Shown here piece by piece: positions 24,254 through 33,100 of a stretch of DNA of 64,000 nucleotides. Under the pieces are notes generated by a model that saw only the letters and a list, made by a program, of their open reading frames with translations, was not told the origin of the DNA and searched no databases. Numbering within the stretch: the stretch's first letter is position 1; each line of letters starts with the position of its first letter. Origin of the DNA: Pseudomonas sp. LBUM920 (GTDB taxonomy: Bacteria > Pseudomonadota > Gammaproteobacteria > Pseudomonadales > Pseudomonadaceae); the NCBI RefSeq assembly GCF_003852315.1, contig NZ_CP027762.1, positions 2,585,501-2,649,500 of the forward strand, written 5' to 3'. The position numbers and the translations under genes are program-made.

Positions 24254-25978
24254 TCAGCGCAACCAGTTGGTACGCGCCAGCTCGATCACCTCGTCGCCAC
24301 GCCCGCTCATCACAGCCTTGAGCATGTACAGGCTGAAACCCTTGGCCTGTTCCAGCTTGATGCTCGGCGGCATGACCAGCTCCTGCGTGGCCGTGACCAC
24401 GTCCACCAGCACCGGGCCGTCATGGGCCAGGGCGCGACGCAAGGCCGGCTCGAGGTCTTCGGACTGCTCCACGCGGATGCCCAGGATGCCCATGGCGTTG
24501 GACATGGCCGCAAAGTCCGGGTTTTTCAGCTCGGTGCCGGTGTCGAGGTAGCCTGCGGCTTTCATTTCCATGGCGACGAAACCCAGTGATGAGTTATCGA
24601 ACACAATGACTTTGACCGGCAGTTTCAGTTGCGCCAACGAGATGAAATCGCCCATCAGCATGGCGAAGCCGCCGTCGCCGGACATCGAAATCACCTGGCG
24701 TCCGGGAAAGGCCGCCTGAGCGCCGATGGCCTGAGGCATCGCATTCGCCATCGAGCCGTGATTGAACGAGCCGATCAAGCGGCGTTTGCCGTTCATCTTC
24801 AGGTAGCGCGCGGCCCACACGGTGGGCGAGCCGACGTCGGCCGTGAAGATGGCATCGTCGTCGGCCAATTCACTGAGCAAGCGTGCGACGTACTGTGGGT
24901 GGATCGGCCGGTCGGCCTTCGAAGGTTCTGCCAGGTCGTCCAGGCCCTGGCGGGCTTTTTCGTAATGCTTCAGCGAAGTCTCGAGGAAACTGCGATCGGC
25001 TTTGCGCGTCAGGCGTGGCAGCAGCGCGTTGATGGTTTCGCTGACGTCGGCGGCAATGCCCAGGTCCAGCGTGGCCCGACGCCCGAGCGCCTGCGGATTG
25101 CGGTCGACCTGGATGATTTTTGCGTCGGTCGGGTAGAACTGGCGGTAGGGGAAGTCGGTGCCGAGCATGATCAGCGTGTCGCAGTTGAGCATGGCGTGGT
25201 AACCCGAGCTGAACCCGATCAGGCCAGTCATGCCCACGTCAAACGGGTTGTCCCATTCCACGTGCTCTTTGCCGCGCAAGGCGTGCACCACCGGCGCGCC
25301 AAGGGCATCGGCCAGGGCCACGACCTGATCATGGGCACCGGCGCAGCCGCTGCCGCACAGCAGGGTGACTTTCTCGCTGCTCTGCAGGATTTCGCTGAGG
25401 CGTTGCAGGTCCTGTTCGGCCGGCAAGGTGCGCGGCGCATGCAGGGCCGGCCACGGCTTGAGGGTGTTCTCCACTTCCAGCAACGACACGTCGCCTGGAA
25501 TGACGACCACCGCCACGCCACGGTTAAGAATCGCCGAGCGCATGGCGCGGTGCAGCACTTGAGGCATTTGCGCAGGGTTGGTCACCAACTCGATAAAGTG
25601 GCTGCACTCCTTGAACAGTTCCTGGGGATGGGTTTCCTGAAAGTAGTTCAAGCCGATTTCGGAGGAGGGGATTTGCGCAGCAATGGCCAGCACTGGCACG
25701 TGGTTGCGATGGCAGTCGAACAGGCCATTGATCAAGTGCAGGTTGCCCGGCCCGCAGCTGCCGGCGCACACCGTCAATTCGCCGGTGGCGGCGGCTTCGG
25801 CACCGGCGGCAAACGCAGCCACCTCTTCGTGGCGCACGTGCATCCACTCGATGCTGTCCATGGTGCGCAAGGCGTCGGTCAAGCCATTGAGGCTGTCGCC
25901 GGTCAGGCCCCAGATGCGCTTGATGCCCGCCTGTTCAAGGGTGGTCGCCAATTGCTGGGCCAGGTTGATTTTCGCCAT
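24254..25978 (-). CDS. poxB: Pyruvate dehydrogenase (quinone) / pyruvate oxidase
   Basis: A 574-aa TPP- and FAD-dependent enzyme that converts pyruvate to acetate and CO2, passing electrons to ubiquinone at the membrane. The TPP pyrimidine domain holds the catalytic Glu in HVRHEEVAAFAAGAEA; PGNLHLINGLFDCHRNHVPVLAI and SEIGLNYFQETHPQELF are typical of PoxB. The TPP-binding motif is SGDGGFAMLMGDF...VIVFDNSS. The last ~25 residues should form the lipid-binding tail, as in E. coli. Start ATG 25978 has GGAG six bases upstream. It is monocistronic; the 215-bp gap upstream contains the cysI-unit terminator. Confidence 0.93.
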   Translation of the reverse strand: MAKINLAQQLATTLEQAGIKRIWGLTGDSLNGLTDALRTMDSIEWMHVRHEEVAAFAAGAEAAATGELTVCAGSCGPGNLHLINGLFDCHRNHVPVLAIAAQIPSSEIGLNYFQETHPQELFKECSHFIELVTNPAQMPQVLHRAMRSAILNRGVAVVVIPGDVSLLEVENTLKPWPALHAPRTLPAEQDLQRLSEILQSSEKVTLLCGSGCAGAHDQVVALADALGAPVVHALRGKEHVEWDNPFDVGMTGLIGFSSGYHAMLNCDTLIMLGTDFPYRQFYPTDAKIIQVDRNPQALGRRATLDLGIAADVSETINALLPRLTRKADRSFLETSLKHYEKARQGLDDLAEPSKADRPIHPQYVARLLSELADDDAIFTADVGSPTVWAARYLKMNGKRRLIGSFNHGSMANAMPQAIGAQAAFPGRQVISMSGDGGFAMLMGDFISLAQLKLPVKVIVFDNSSLGFVAMEMKAAGYLDTGTELKNPDFAAMSNAMGILGIRVEQSEDLEPALRRALAHDGPVLVDVVTATQELVMPPSIKLEQAKGFSLYMLKAVMSGRGDEVIELARTNWLR

Positions 25979-26150
25979 GAAGAACTCCAATCGTCAGTGA
26001 GTTAAAAGCTGCTGATCAGTAGAGGACAGCTCGATCACGGCGGATGTTCACCTGCGAGTGTGAAGATTACGTCATCGGTACTGGCAATATCCGCCCTGGC
26101 GTGGCTCGGCGTCATTGAGGCGGTGCGGGCACCGAGCAAACTCAAGCCAT

Positions 26151-26180
26151 AAAAAAAGCCCTGGCAGGCCAGGGCTTTTT
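26151..26180 (-). terminator. Rho-independent terminator of the cysI-DUF934 unit
   Basis: AAAAAGCCCTGGC / GCCAGGGCTTTTT makes a near-perfect stem with T-runs on both sides. It lies 13 bp past the DUF934 stop and reads as a strong terminator on the minus strand. It could also act on plus-strand transcripts. Confidence 0.92.
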
Positions 26181-26193
26181 CAGTCGCGAAAAC

Positions 26194-26688
26194 TTAACGG
26201 CGACGAAACAGCGGCAACGGCTCATCCGTGGCAGCCTGGTACGTCACCGAGAAATCCTTGAGGCTTTCCAGCGCTTCGTACGGGTCTTTGTCGGCACGCA
26301 AGGCAAAGGCGTCGAACCCGCAACGGTGCAGATAAAACAGCTGGTCGCGCAGCACGTCGCCAATCGCGCGCAGCTCGCCTTTGAAACCGTAGCGGTCACG
26401 CAGCAGGCGTGCGTTGGAGTAGTTGCGCCCGTCGGTGAAGGCCGGGAAGTTGAGGGCGATGACCTGGAAGTGCTCCACGTCGTCGCCGATCTCTTCGGCT
26501 TCTTCATCGGCGTCCAGCCATACACCCAGGCCGCCGTCGCGGGCCTTGAGGGCATGGCCGTGCTCGCGCCACAGGGCCAGCGGCACGATCAGGTCGTCGC
26601 AGTTGGAAATGCCGTCGAAGCTCGCGTCCTTGGGCAGCAGGTGCCAGGTTTCGTCGAGGACTTCGTTGTTCTTAATGATTCGCTGCAT
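26194..26688 (-). CDS. DUF934 protein linked to sulfite reduction
   Basis: A 164-aa protein of the DUF934 family, starting MQRIIKNNEV. WHLLPKD, LDADEEAEEIGDDVEHFQVIALNFPAFTDGRNYS and ARLLRDRYGFKGELRAIGDVLRDQLFYLHRCGFDAF are the conserved blocks. The ATG at 26688 lies behind AAGGAG, inside the last 17 bp of cysI, so translation is coupled to it. Genes of this family accompany cysI in pseudomonads and many other proteobacteria. A role in electron delivery to, or assembly of, the sulfite reductase is proposed from context only; no redox motif is visible. Confidence 0.92.
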   Translation of the reverse strand: MQRIIKNNEVLDETWHLLPKDASFDGISNCDDLIVPLALWREHGHALKARDGGLGVWLDADEEAEEIGDDVEHFQVIALNFPAFTDGRNYSNARLLRDRYGFKGELRAIGDVLRDQLFYLHRCGFDAFALRADKDPYEALESLKDFSVTYQAATDEPLPLFRRR

Positions 26689-28330
26689 AGACGCGCTCCT
26701 TGAACAGGTCGATGCCGATGCGCTGGTAGGTGTCGATGAAACGCTCATCTTCGGTGCGCTGTTCGATGTACACATCGATCAGTTTGCCGATCACCTCGGG
26801 CATGGCTTCCTGGGCGAAGGACGGGCCGAGGATCTTGCCCAGGCTCGCATCGCGGCTGGCGCTGCCACCCAGGGACACTTGGTAGAATTCTTCGCCTTTC
26901 TTGTCCACGCCCAGGATGCCGATGTGGCCGACGTGGTGGTGACCACAGGCGTTCATGCAACCGGAGATGTTCAGGTCCAGCTCGCCGATGTCGAACAGGT
27001 AGTCCAGGTCGTCGAAACGGCGCTGGATCGATTCGGCAATCGGGATCGATTTGGCGTTGGCCAGGGAGCAGAAATCGCCGCCCGGGCAGCAGATGATGTC
27101 GGTCAGCAAGCCGATGTTCGGCGTGGCGAAACCGCCTTCGCGCAGCTCGCCCCACAGGGTGAACAGTTGGCTTTGCTCGACGTCCGCAAGAATGATGTTT
27201 TGCTCGTGGGAGGTGCGCAGTTGGCCAAAGCTGTAACGCTCGGCCAGGTCGGCGACGGCGTCTAGCTGCTTGTCGGTGATGTCACCCGGCGCCACGCCGG
27301 TGGGTTTGAGCGACAGGGTCACGGCGACATAGCCCGGCTTTTTATGCGCCAGGGTGTTGCGGGTGCGCCAGCGGGCGAAACCTGGGTGCTGCTGATCGAG
27401 TGCAGCCAACTCGGCGTCCTGATTGCTCAGGGCCTTGTACTCCGGATCGACGAAGTGCTTGGCCACGCGGTGTACTTCGGCTTCGGTCAGCGTGGTCTGG
27501 CCACCGCGCAGGTGTTCCATTTCGGCGTCGACTTTCTGCGCAAATACCTCAGGGGTCAGCGCCTTGACCAGGATCTTGATCCGGGCCTTGTATTTGTTGT
27601 CACGACGGCCGTAGCGGTTGTAGACCCGCAGGATGGCGTCGAGGTAGCTCAACAGGTCTTGCCAGGGCAGGAACTCATTGATGAACGCGCCAACGACCGG
27701 CGTACGGCCCAGGCCACCACCGACCAGCACGCGGAAACCCAGCTCGCCGGCTGCGTTGTGCACCGGCTCAAGGCCGATATCGTGCACTTCGATGGCTGCG
27801 CGGTCCGAGGTCGAGCCATTGATGGCGATCTTGAACTTGCGCGGCAGGTAGGCGAACTCCGGGTGGAAGGTGGTCCACTGACGGACGATTTCGCACCACG
27901 GACGAGGGTCGATCAGCTCATCGGCGGCCACGCCGGCGAATTGGTCAGTGGTCACGTTGCGCAGGCAGTTACCGCTGGTCTGAATGGCGTGCATCTGCAC
28001 CGTGGCCAGCTCGGCCAGGATATCCGGCACGTCTTCCAGCGCCGGCCAGTTGAACTGGACGTTCTGGCGGGTACTGATGTGGGCGTAGCCCTTGTCGAAG
28101 TCGCGGGCAATCTTGGCCATCATGCGCGTCTGACGGGAAGTCAGTTGGCCATAAGGCACGGCAACCCGCAGCATCGGCGCAAAGCGCTGAACATAAAGGC
28201 CATTTTGCAGGCGCAGAGGGCGGAACTCTTCTTCGCTCAGTTCACCTGCTAGGTAGCGTCGGGTCTGATCACGGAACTGCTTGACGCGGTCCTCGATGAT
28301 GCGCTGATCGTATTCGTCGTATACGTACAT
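26672..28330 (-). CDS. cysI: Sulfite reductase hemoprotein (siroheme / 4Fe-4S)
   Basis: A 552-aa assimilatory nitrite/sulfite reductase family protein that reduces sulfite to sulfide for cysteine synthesis. The siroheme/4Fe-4S ligands are the two cysteine pairs in CCPGGDFCSLA (C-x5-C) and SGCMNACGHHH (C-x3-C). The N-terminal ferredoxin-like half shows ISTRQNVQFNWPALEDVPDIL and TSGNCLRNVTTDQFAG. Start ATG 28330 (MYVYDEYDQRIIEDRV) has an AGGA box; the open frame upstream is not expected to be translated. Context with DUF934 favours sulfite over nitrite. The upstream region 28400-28465 is AT-rich, suitable for a CysB-type activator, but I cannot define a site. Confidence 0.93.
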   Translation of the reverse strand: MYVYDEYDQRIIEDRVKQFRDQTRRYLAGELSEEEFRPLRLQNGLYVQRFAPMLRVAVPYGQLTSRQTRMMAKIARDFDKGYAHISTRQNVQFNWPALEDVPDILAELATVQMHAIQTSGNCLRNVTTDQFAGVAADELIDPRPWCEIVRQWTTFHPEFAYLPRKFKIAINGSTSDRAAIEVHDIGLEPVHNAAGELGFRVLVGGGLGRTPVVGAFINEFLPWQDLLSYLDAILRVYNRYGRRDNKYKARIKILVKALTPEVFAQKVDAEMEHLRGGQTTLTEAEVHRVAKHFVDPEYKALSNQDAELAALDQQHPGFARWRTRNTLAHKKPGYVAVTLSLKPTGVAPGDITDKQLDAVADLAERYSFGQLRTSHEQNIILADVEQSQLFTLWGELREGGFATPNIGLLTDIICCPGGDFCSLANAKSIPIAESIQRRFDDLDYLFDIGELDLNISGCMNACGHHHVGHIGILGVDKKGEEFYQVSLGGSASRDASLGKILGPSFAQEAMPEVIGKLIDVYIEQRTEDERFIDTYQRIGIDLFKERVYAANH

Positions 28331-28563
28331 ATAGGTCCTGTTCTCGGCAAATCTGCGCGCACGGCCGCGCACTCCCAACGGAGCCGGCGCACGATACCAG
28401 TTTGCGTTTATGCGCAAAAGTGATGTTTGAGTATATGTAAATAACCAAATTGACTAATGAGAACGGTTATCGCGATACCCACATTTGTCATGCGGGCAAT
28501 CATCAACTTTACTGTGATCGTGTTTGAGTGCAATCACCTATAAAACCGATAAGAGGCGATGCA

Positions 28564-28677
28564 ATGAGCAATCCGACCAAAGCCCGTAAACCCGACAGTA
28601 CCGTTGATGCCTGGGCGATTTTGTTTCTGATAATCCTGGTGGTAGGAACCGCCGTATTCTGGGTCAGCCACCAATAA
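28564..28677 (+). CDS. 37-aa single-pass membrane protein
   Basis: A very short gene: MSNPTKARKPDSTVDAWAIL opens it, followed by one hydrophobic helix (AILFLIILVVGTAVFW) and a short VSHQ tail. The charged N-terminus should be cytoplasmic. An AGAGG box lies seven bases before the ATG, and the codon use (GC-rich third positions) matches the neighbours, which argues for a real gene. It is divergent from cysI and lies 76 bp upstream of the binding-protein gene on the same strand. Function unknown; such small membrane proteins often modulate a larger complex. Confidence 0.7.
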   Translation: MSNPTKARKPDSTVDAWAILFLIILVVGTAVFWVSHQ

Positions 28678-28753
28678 ACTCGCGTTGATTGGACCTCGAT
28701 TGACTGTCGTATTGCCACTATCATGGCCGTCAACGTTCAAGGTTCAGACAACT

Positions 28754-29833
28754 ATGTTGAAGGTTCTTATTACGTGTGCGTGGTTGCTGGGATCGACGTA
28801 CGGGGCCATGGCCCACGCCGCGTCGGTGGTGTTTCTCAACCCTGGCACGTCCACGGAAACCTTCTGGGTCAACTACACGCAATTCATGCAGGCCGCCGCC
28901 AAGGACCTCGGCCTGGATTTGCGCGTGCGTTATTCCGAGCGCGATCCTCGTAACACCCTGGCCCAGGCCCGGGAAGCGCTGCAAGGCAGCGAGCGGCCTG
29001 ATTACCTGGTGCTGGTGAATGAGCAATACGTCGCCCCGCAGATTCTGCGCATGGCTCAGGGCAGCCGGGTCAAGTTGCTGATCGTGAATAACGCCCTGAC
29101 CAGCGACCAGGTGCAACTGCTGGATGCCCACAGCTATCCCAACTGGCTCGGCAGTCTTATCGCCAATGATGAGGAGGCCGGTTACCTGATGCTCACAGAG
29201 CTGCTGCGTCAGCATGGCCCCGTCGCACCCGGCCAAACCCTCGATCTGCTGGCGTTTTCCGGGGTCAAGACCACGCCGGCGGCGCAGCTGCGCGAGCAGG
29301 GTTTACGGCGGGCCCTGGTCGATTTCCCCTACGTGCGTATGCGCCAGCTGGTGTATGGCGAGTGGAGCCGCCAGCGCGCGTTCGAACAGGCCACGCAACT
29401 GTTCAAACGTTATCCGCAAACCGCCTTGGTGTGGTCGGCCAATGATGAAATGGCGCTGGGCGCGATGGCGGCGCTGCAAGCCACTGGGCATACGCCGGGC
29501 AAGGACGTGCTGTTCAGCGCCGTCAACAGTTCGCCCGGGGTAGTGCGGGCTCGCCTTGATGGGAGCTTGAGCGTTTTGGTGGCAGGGCACTTCACCCTTG
29601 GCGGCTGGGCGATGGTGTTGCTGCATGACGATGCGCTGGGGTTGGATATCCGCCAGAACGGCGTGAATGAACGCAAGCTCGATCTGTTTGAGTTGATCGG
29701 CCCGGACCTTGCCCAGCGTCTACTGGACATCAACGCGGCGCAGGTCTACGGCGTGAATTTTCGGGCGTTGTCGGCCCAGGGCAAACCGGCCGGTTACGTT
29801 TACCCGTTCGGTTTGCAGCTGTTAACGCCTTGA
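28754..29833 (+). CDS. Orphan periplasmic sugar-binding-like protein
   Basis: A 359-aa periplasmic binding protein of the LacI/ribose-binding (Peripla_BP_4) fold. MLKVLITCAWLLGSTYGAMA is a signal peptide. Mature landmarks are SVVFLNPGTSTETFW, RPDYLVLVNEQYVAP, SLIANDEEAGYLMLTELL, LLAFSGVKTTPAAQLREQGLRRAL and TALVWSANDEMALGAMAALQA, the last typical of the hinge-side ligand pocket. No ABC permease or ATPase is nearby, so it may feed a sensor (chemoreceptor or histidine kinase) encoded elsewhere instead of a transporter. The ATG at 28754 is chosen to keep the signal peptide at the N-terminus. Confidence 0.85.
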   Translation: MLKVLITCAWLLGSTYGAMAHAASVVFLNPGTSTETFWVNYTQFMQAAAKDLGLDLRVRYSERDPRNTLAQAREALQGSERPDYLVLVNEQYVAPQILRMAQGSRVKLLIVNNALTSDQVQLLDAHSYPNWLGSLIANDEEAGYLMLTELLRQHGPVAPGQTLDLLAFSGVKTTPAAQLREQGLRRALVDFPYVRMRQLVYGEWSRQRAFEQATQLFKRYPQTALVWSANDEMALGAMAALQATGHTPGKDVLFSAVNSSPGVVRARLDGSLSVLVAGHFTLGGWAMVLLHDDALGLDIRQNGVNERKLDLFELIGPDLAQRLLDINAAQVYGVNFRALSAQGKPAGYVYPFGLQLLTP

Positions 29834-29839
29834 GCGCAC

Positions 29840-30055
29840 TCAAACGCCTGCAAGGTGCAGCACCAGCTTGACGATGGCGAACAGGGTCAATGCAAACACC
29901 GCCGTGAACACAATTCCCAGGATCACGAAGTGGCTGGGCTTGCCGTGCGTGAAATCGCGCGCGCGGTTCTTTCCGCTTTGCACCCCGAAGGCCGCGGCCA
30001 TCACGCTGTGCAGCATTTGCCAGAAAGTAGGGGGCTTATTGGGTGAGTCGTTCAT
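29840..30055 (-). CDS. DUF2970 small inner-membrane protein
   Basis: A 71-aa protein matching the DUF2970 pattern: FWQMLHSVMAAAFGVQSGKNRARDF followed by HFVILGIVFTAVFALTLFAIVKLVL, a single C-terminal membrane helix. The ATG at 30055 has GAGGG upstream; the open frame continues upstream without a good start. It converges with the binding-protein gene (6-bp gap) and is divergent from the giant NEL gene, with 141 bp between their starts. No function is known to me for this family. Confidence 0.85.
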   Translation of the reverse strand: MNDSPNKPPTFWQMLHSVMAAAFGVQSGKNRARDFTHGKPSHFVILGIVFTAVFALTLFAIVKLVLHLAGV

Positions 30056-30196
30056 AAAACCCTCGTCATGCGGATCCGGTCGATCCTGAGCAAGCATAGT
30101 CAATTCCCCGCAGCAGGCCATAAAAGTGCACCGCTTCTGGGGGCCGCCAGCGTGATTTTCTGATGCTTCTTCAAGACGCATCAGGAATCGTCAAAC

Positions 30197-33100
30197 ATGC
30201 CCACCCCTTCACTTCACGCTCCGTTCATCAAGGCCCGTCTGCCCGGGTGGATCAAACACCTGACGGCGGCGGATATCGAGGCCCTCAACCGCGCGCGCGA
30301 CCCGGTGCAGCGCTTCAAACGCGGCTATCCCGAGGCGATTGCCGCCGCCAGCCCAGCAGTGCGCCAAGCCCTGGAAGACAGCGGCCGCCGGCGCCAGGCC
30401 TCCAGCCAGGCCCTGGCCGAAACGCTGAAAGACTTCAAAGGCCTCACTGAATTTGCCGAGCCGTTGCTGGCCGAGGCATTGCACAAGACATTCGCCCAAA
30501 CACCCGACGTCAACACCACCGCGCTGTTCCACCTGCGCGCGCCCAACCGGCTCGAACAGCATTCGCTGTTGCAAGCCGCGCTGCGCAACTTCGAAGACGG
30601 TGAGCGGTTTGATGAAACCGCGCTGCAGGAAACCAGTGCGCTGGCGCCGGCGGGGTCGCTGGACATCCTGGCGTACGATGAAAGCAACCGTTATCCGTTT
30701 GCGAAATGGCGTTACCGCCTGCGCGACAAGCTGTCGATCAAGCCTGCGGATTTCGCCAACCTGTGCCGCGAGCTGGACCTGGGTCAGCAATACCAGCAAC
30801 ACCTGAGCCGCGTGTTTGAGACGCCAGCCACTGCGGCGCAGGTGCGTCGGCAGATGATCGAGGCAAACAAGGACACGCTGCGGGTGCACGCCCACATCGC
30901 TCGCCTGCGCAACACCCTCAGCGCCACGGCCTACGCCACGTTGCTGGCGATACTCGATGCCCATCCCGCACCGACCCTGAATGGCAAGCCGGTGGCTTAC
31001 AGCCAGTTGAGCCTGTTGGGGGCGCAGGTGAGCGAGGTGCTGATCATCGGCGCCAGCACACGCATGCCGTTGCCGGGCATGGCGACGCTCATCGACGTTA
31101 TCCTGCCGGCGGCCGAGTTGCTCAAACTCCGGGCTGGCGACAGTCGAGTCATCGTGTGGATCCCCGGTGATCCGCGCAACCCAGTCAGGGAATACGCATC
31201 GCTCAAGGCGTTCACCACGCAGTTGGCGCTCAACTTGCGCTCGGTGGGTTACCAGCGGTTTTTTACCGGCTTCTTGTCCCAGGATGAAGCGCAGACGTTC
31301 CTTCGGCGGCTTAAAAGCCAACTGAAAACGATGCGCTGGAACCCGAACCCGGTGCCACCAGGGCCCCATTACAACCCTGCGGCCTATGCCCACGGGATGT
31401 ACGAGGAAGTCTGGAACGACAGCGTCAAGCTGCAGCCCGAGGAGACGTTCATCAGCGCCGAGGTATTCGGTCACCTGTACGAATGCCACCTTGCGCGCCT
31501 CAGGTCCAACGCGAAGTTGCTGGCGGTACCCACCGCGCAAGTCGATCATGACGCCTGGGTCAATCGCCTCAAGCACTGGGCCGAATGGGGCCTGAACCTG
31601 GTCAATGTCGCGGCGTTTTTGGTGCCGGGGCTGGGCGAAGTGATGATGGCCGTGACCGCCGTACAGCTCGGCTATGAGGTTTATCAAGGCGTGCAAGCGT
31701 GGAACGCTGGCGATAGGGAAGAGGCCTGGGCGCATCTGGCCTCGGTGATGCAGAACGTCGCGTTCATGGCCGCGCTGGGTGCCGTGGCGGGCAGGGCGCC
31801 GCCGATTATGCCGTCGCGCTTTGTCAACGGCATGAGCCGGGTGGTCACGCCGTTCGGCAAACTGCGCTTGTGGCATCCAGACCTTGCGGCCTACAAAACC
31901 AGTGTCTCGCTCAAGGGGCTTGAACCCAACGCATTGGGGCAATACCCGGTAGCAGGCAAAACCTACATTGCGCTGGAGGGCAATGTTTACGAAAAGACTT
32001 TCGACCCGGTGCGCAAGCAATGGCGGATCAAGCACCCGACTGAAATCGACGCCTATCAGCCGGTTGTGCAACACAACGGGCACGGTGCCTGGCGGCACAC
32101 GCTGGAGCGGCCGTTGGCATGGCGTCGCAGCACGTTGCTGCGCCGCTGCGGACTGCACATGGAGCCATTTTCCGACGCACAACTGGAACAGATCGCCGAC
32201 GTCTGCGGGATCAGTGATGATCAATTGCGCAAGCTGCACATGGATCAACAGGCGCCGCCGCCAGAGTTGTTGGAGGTGGCGCGGTTATTCGAGGCAGACC
32301 GTCAGGCGGACGAGGTAATTAAACAAATCCGCGAAGGCGCCTGCCTGGAGGGCCTCTGCCAGTTCATGGTGCCGCTGGCCGTGGACATGCCGGGCTGGCC
32401 GGTCGAGGAGGTGGTGGAGGTGTTCAGCGGCCCCGAACCCTGGGGCGCTTCCCAGCGGTTCGGCGCAGAGTCGCCGGGCAGCGCAAGGCCCACGATCAAG
32501 ATGACCCAGGCGCAAGTCGATGCCGGGCAATTGCCGGTGCACGTGCTGGCAGCCCTCAATGAGGCGCAAATCAGCCGTTTGCTCGGCCGCGAAAGCATGC
32601 CGGCCGGCGCCGATCCGGTGCAGGTGTTCAGAGAGCGTCTGGCCGATCAGGCGCAGGCTCGCAAGAAGGCCCTGTTCGACAGCCTCCTGAGCCGACGAGC
32701 GCCGCCAGAGGCGGATATTCGCGCGCTGCAGCGCAGTTTTACGTCGCTGTCGCCAGAAGCCGCGCAGCGGGTGCTGGCCAGTGCCGGCGCTGCCGAGTTG
32801 AGCCAACTGCGCAGCAGCGGCCGGGTGTCCCTGCGCCTGGCCAAAGTCATTCGCGAGCACCTGCATCGGGGCAGTGTGAGCCGCGCCTTGGCAGGCGTGT
32901 ACCGCGACAACCTGGCCTCTGCGGCCAGTGACCGTGTGGCGCTGCACAGCCTCGAGCAACTGCCCGGTTGGTCGCCGGCTATACGCATAGAAGAACGGTC
33001 CCTCGGCATCAACGGGCCGCTGGTGGACAGCATCGGCACTGAGCAGGCCGCAACGCGTTATTACCTGATCAAGGCGGGGGAGAGTTTTCGCCTGCTGGAT

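Noticed and set aside
30209..32248. 679-codon minus-strand frame opposite the NEL gene
   Set aside because: Shadow of the 2328-aa frame; no domain or ribosome site was seen.
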